Source: Ophryocystis elektroscirrha
Taxonomy: Eukaryota; Apicomplexa; Conoidasida; Neogregarinorida; Ophryocystidae
Direction of reading: 5' to 3'
DNA length: 21,155 nt
Assembly: GCA_030141585.1 (NCBI GenBank)
Contig: JAQIFP010000088.1
Span: 39,864-61,018 of the forward strand
Shown here: piece by piece, positions 20,896-21,155 of the stretch
How the letters are laid out: every line of letters begins with the position of its first letter
How positions within the stretch are numbered: the stretch's first letter is position 1
Notes under the pieces: model-generated
What the model was told of the DNA's origin: nothing
What the model saw: the letters and a program-made list of their open reading frames with translations, nothing else
The model's database searches: none
Made by a program: the position numbers and the translations under genes

Positions 20896-21155
20896 TTTTT
20901 TATATTTATATTTGCTATAATAAGGTATAGCAATGATAAAAATTATATACATGTATACGTATACATATAAATATATATATACATATATATATACATATAC
21001 ATATATAGATACATATAAATATACATACATACAAACATAAATACATATATGTATATATATTTATGCATATATATACATTTATATATATACATACATATAT
21101 AGATGCATATATATATATAAATTAATATTATAATTACATATATAAATACATATAT
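20659..21155. other. Sequence downstream of MRE11, no gene seen
   Basis: This is 497 bp of AT-rich DNA that should hold the MRE11 3' UTR and polyadenylation site. From about 20860 it turns into TA and tatatacata microsatellite running to the window edge. A Tyr/Val/Ile-rich minus-strand ORF at 20827-21030 is a repeat translation. Confidence 0.75.

Overview
The window is nuclear DNA of a very AT-rich, intron-rich unicellular eukaryote. The evidence is spliceosomal GT-AG introns, eukaryote-only genes (CTR9 of the PAF1 complex, a DeSI/PPPDE protein), no operons, and introns and spacers filled with TA-type microsatellites. TAA and TGA both act as stops and no reading frame needs a recoded stop, so the standard code fits. 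An alveolate or apicomplexan-like protist is a reasonable guess, but the sequence does not settle the lineage.

Almost every base lies in or next to five genes, whose exons I joined by hand using reading frame, splice-site phase and family similarity. From left to right: (1) the 5' part of a PPPDE/DeSI-type thiol peptidase gene on the minus strand (398-591), leaving the window on the left; (2) a four-exon plus-strand gene for an unrecognised 256-residue coiled-coil protein (807-1784); (3) a three-exon minus-strand gene (1781-5206) for a 1015-residue protein with two N-terminal EF-hands, a long disordered linker and a C-terminal PPP-phosphatase-like domain in which every catalytic motif is lost; (4) a 26-exon minus-strand CTR9 gene of about 10.7 kb (5907-16622); (5) an 11-exon plus-strand MRE11 gene (16651-20658). 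Many apparent ORFs between these are TA-repeat translations or antisense shadows.

The layout is compact at gene borders and loose inside genes. CTR9 and MRE11 start head-to-head with only 28 bp between start codons. The coiled-coil gene and the pseudophosphatase gene converge so tightly that their stop codons overlap. The PPPDE and coiled-coil genes diverge across 215 bp. In contrast, introns fall into two separate size classes: 23 of 29-38 nt and 18 of 139-1489 nt, with none between. The long class carries nearly all the repeats, including a 23-bp minisatellite in CTR9.

The five genes do not form one pathway. MRE11 (DNA break repair) and CTR9 (transcription elongation and chromatin) share a promoter region. 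The pseudophosphatase looks like a calcium-responsive scaffold. The most unusual items are that pseudoenzyme, the overlapping stops, the bimodal introns, and a 30-nt MRE11 intron made of GT, 24 A and GTAG.
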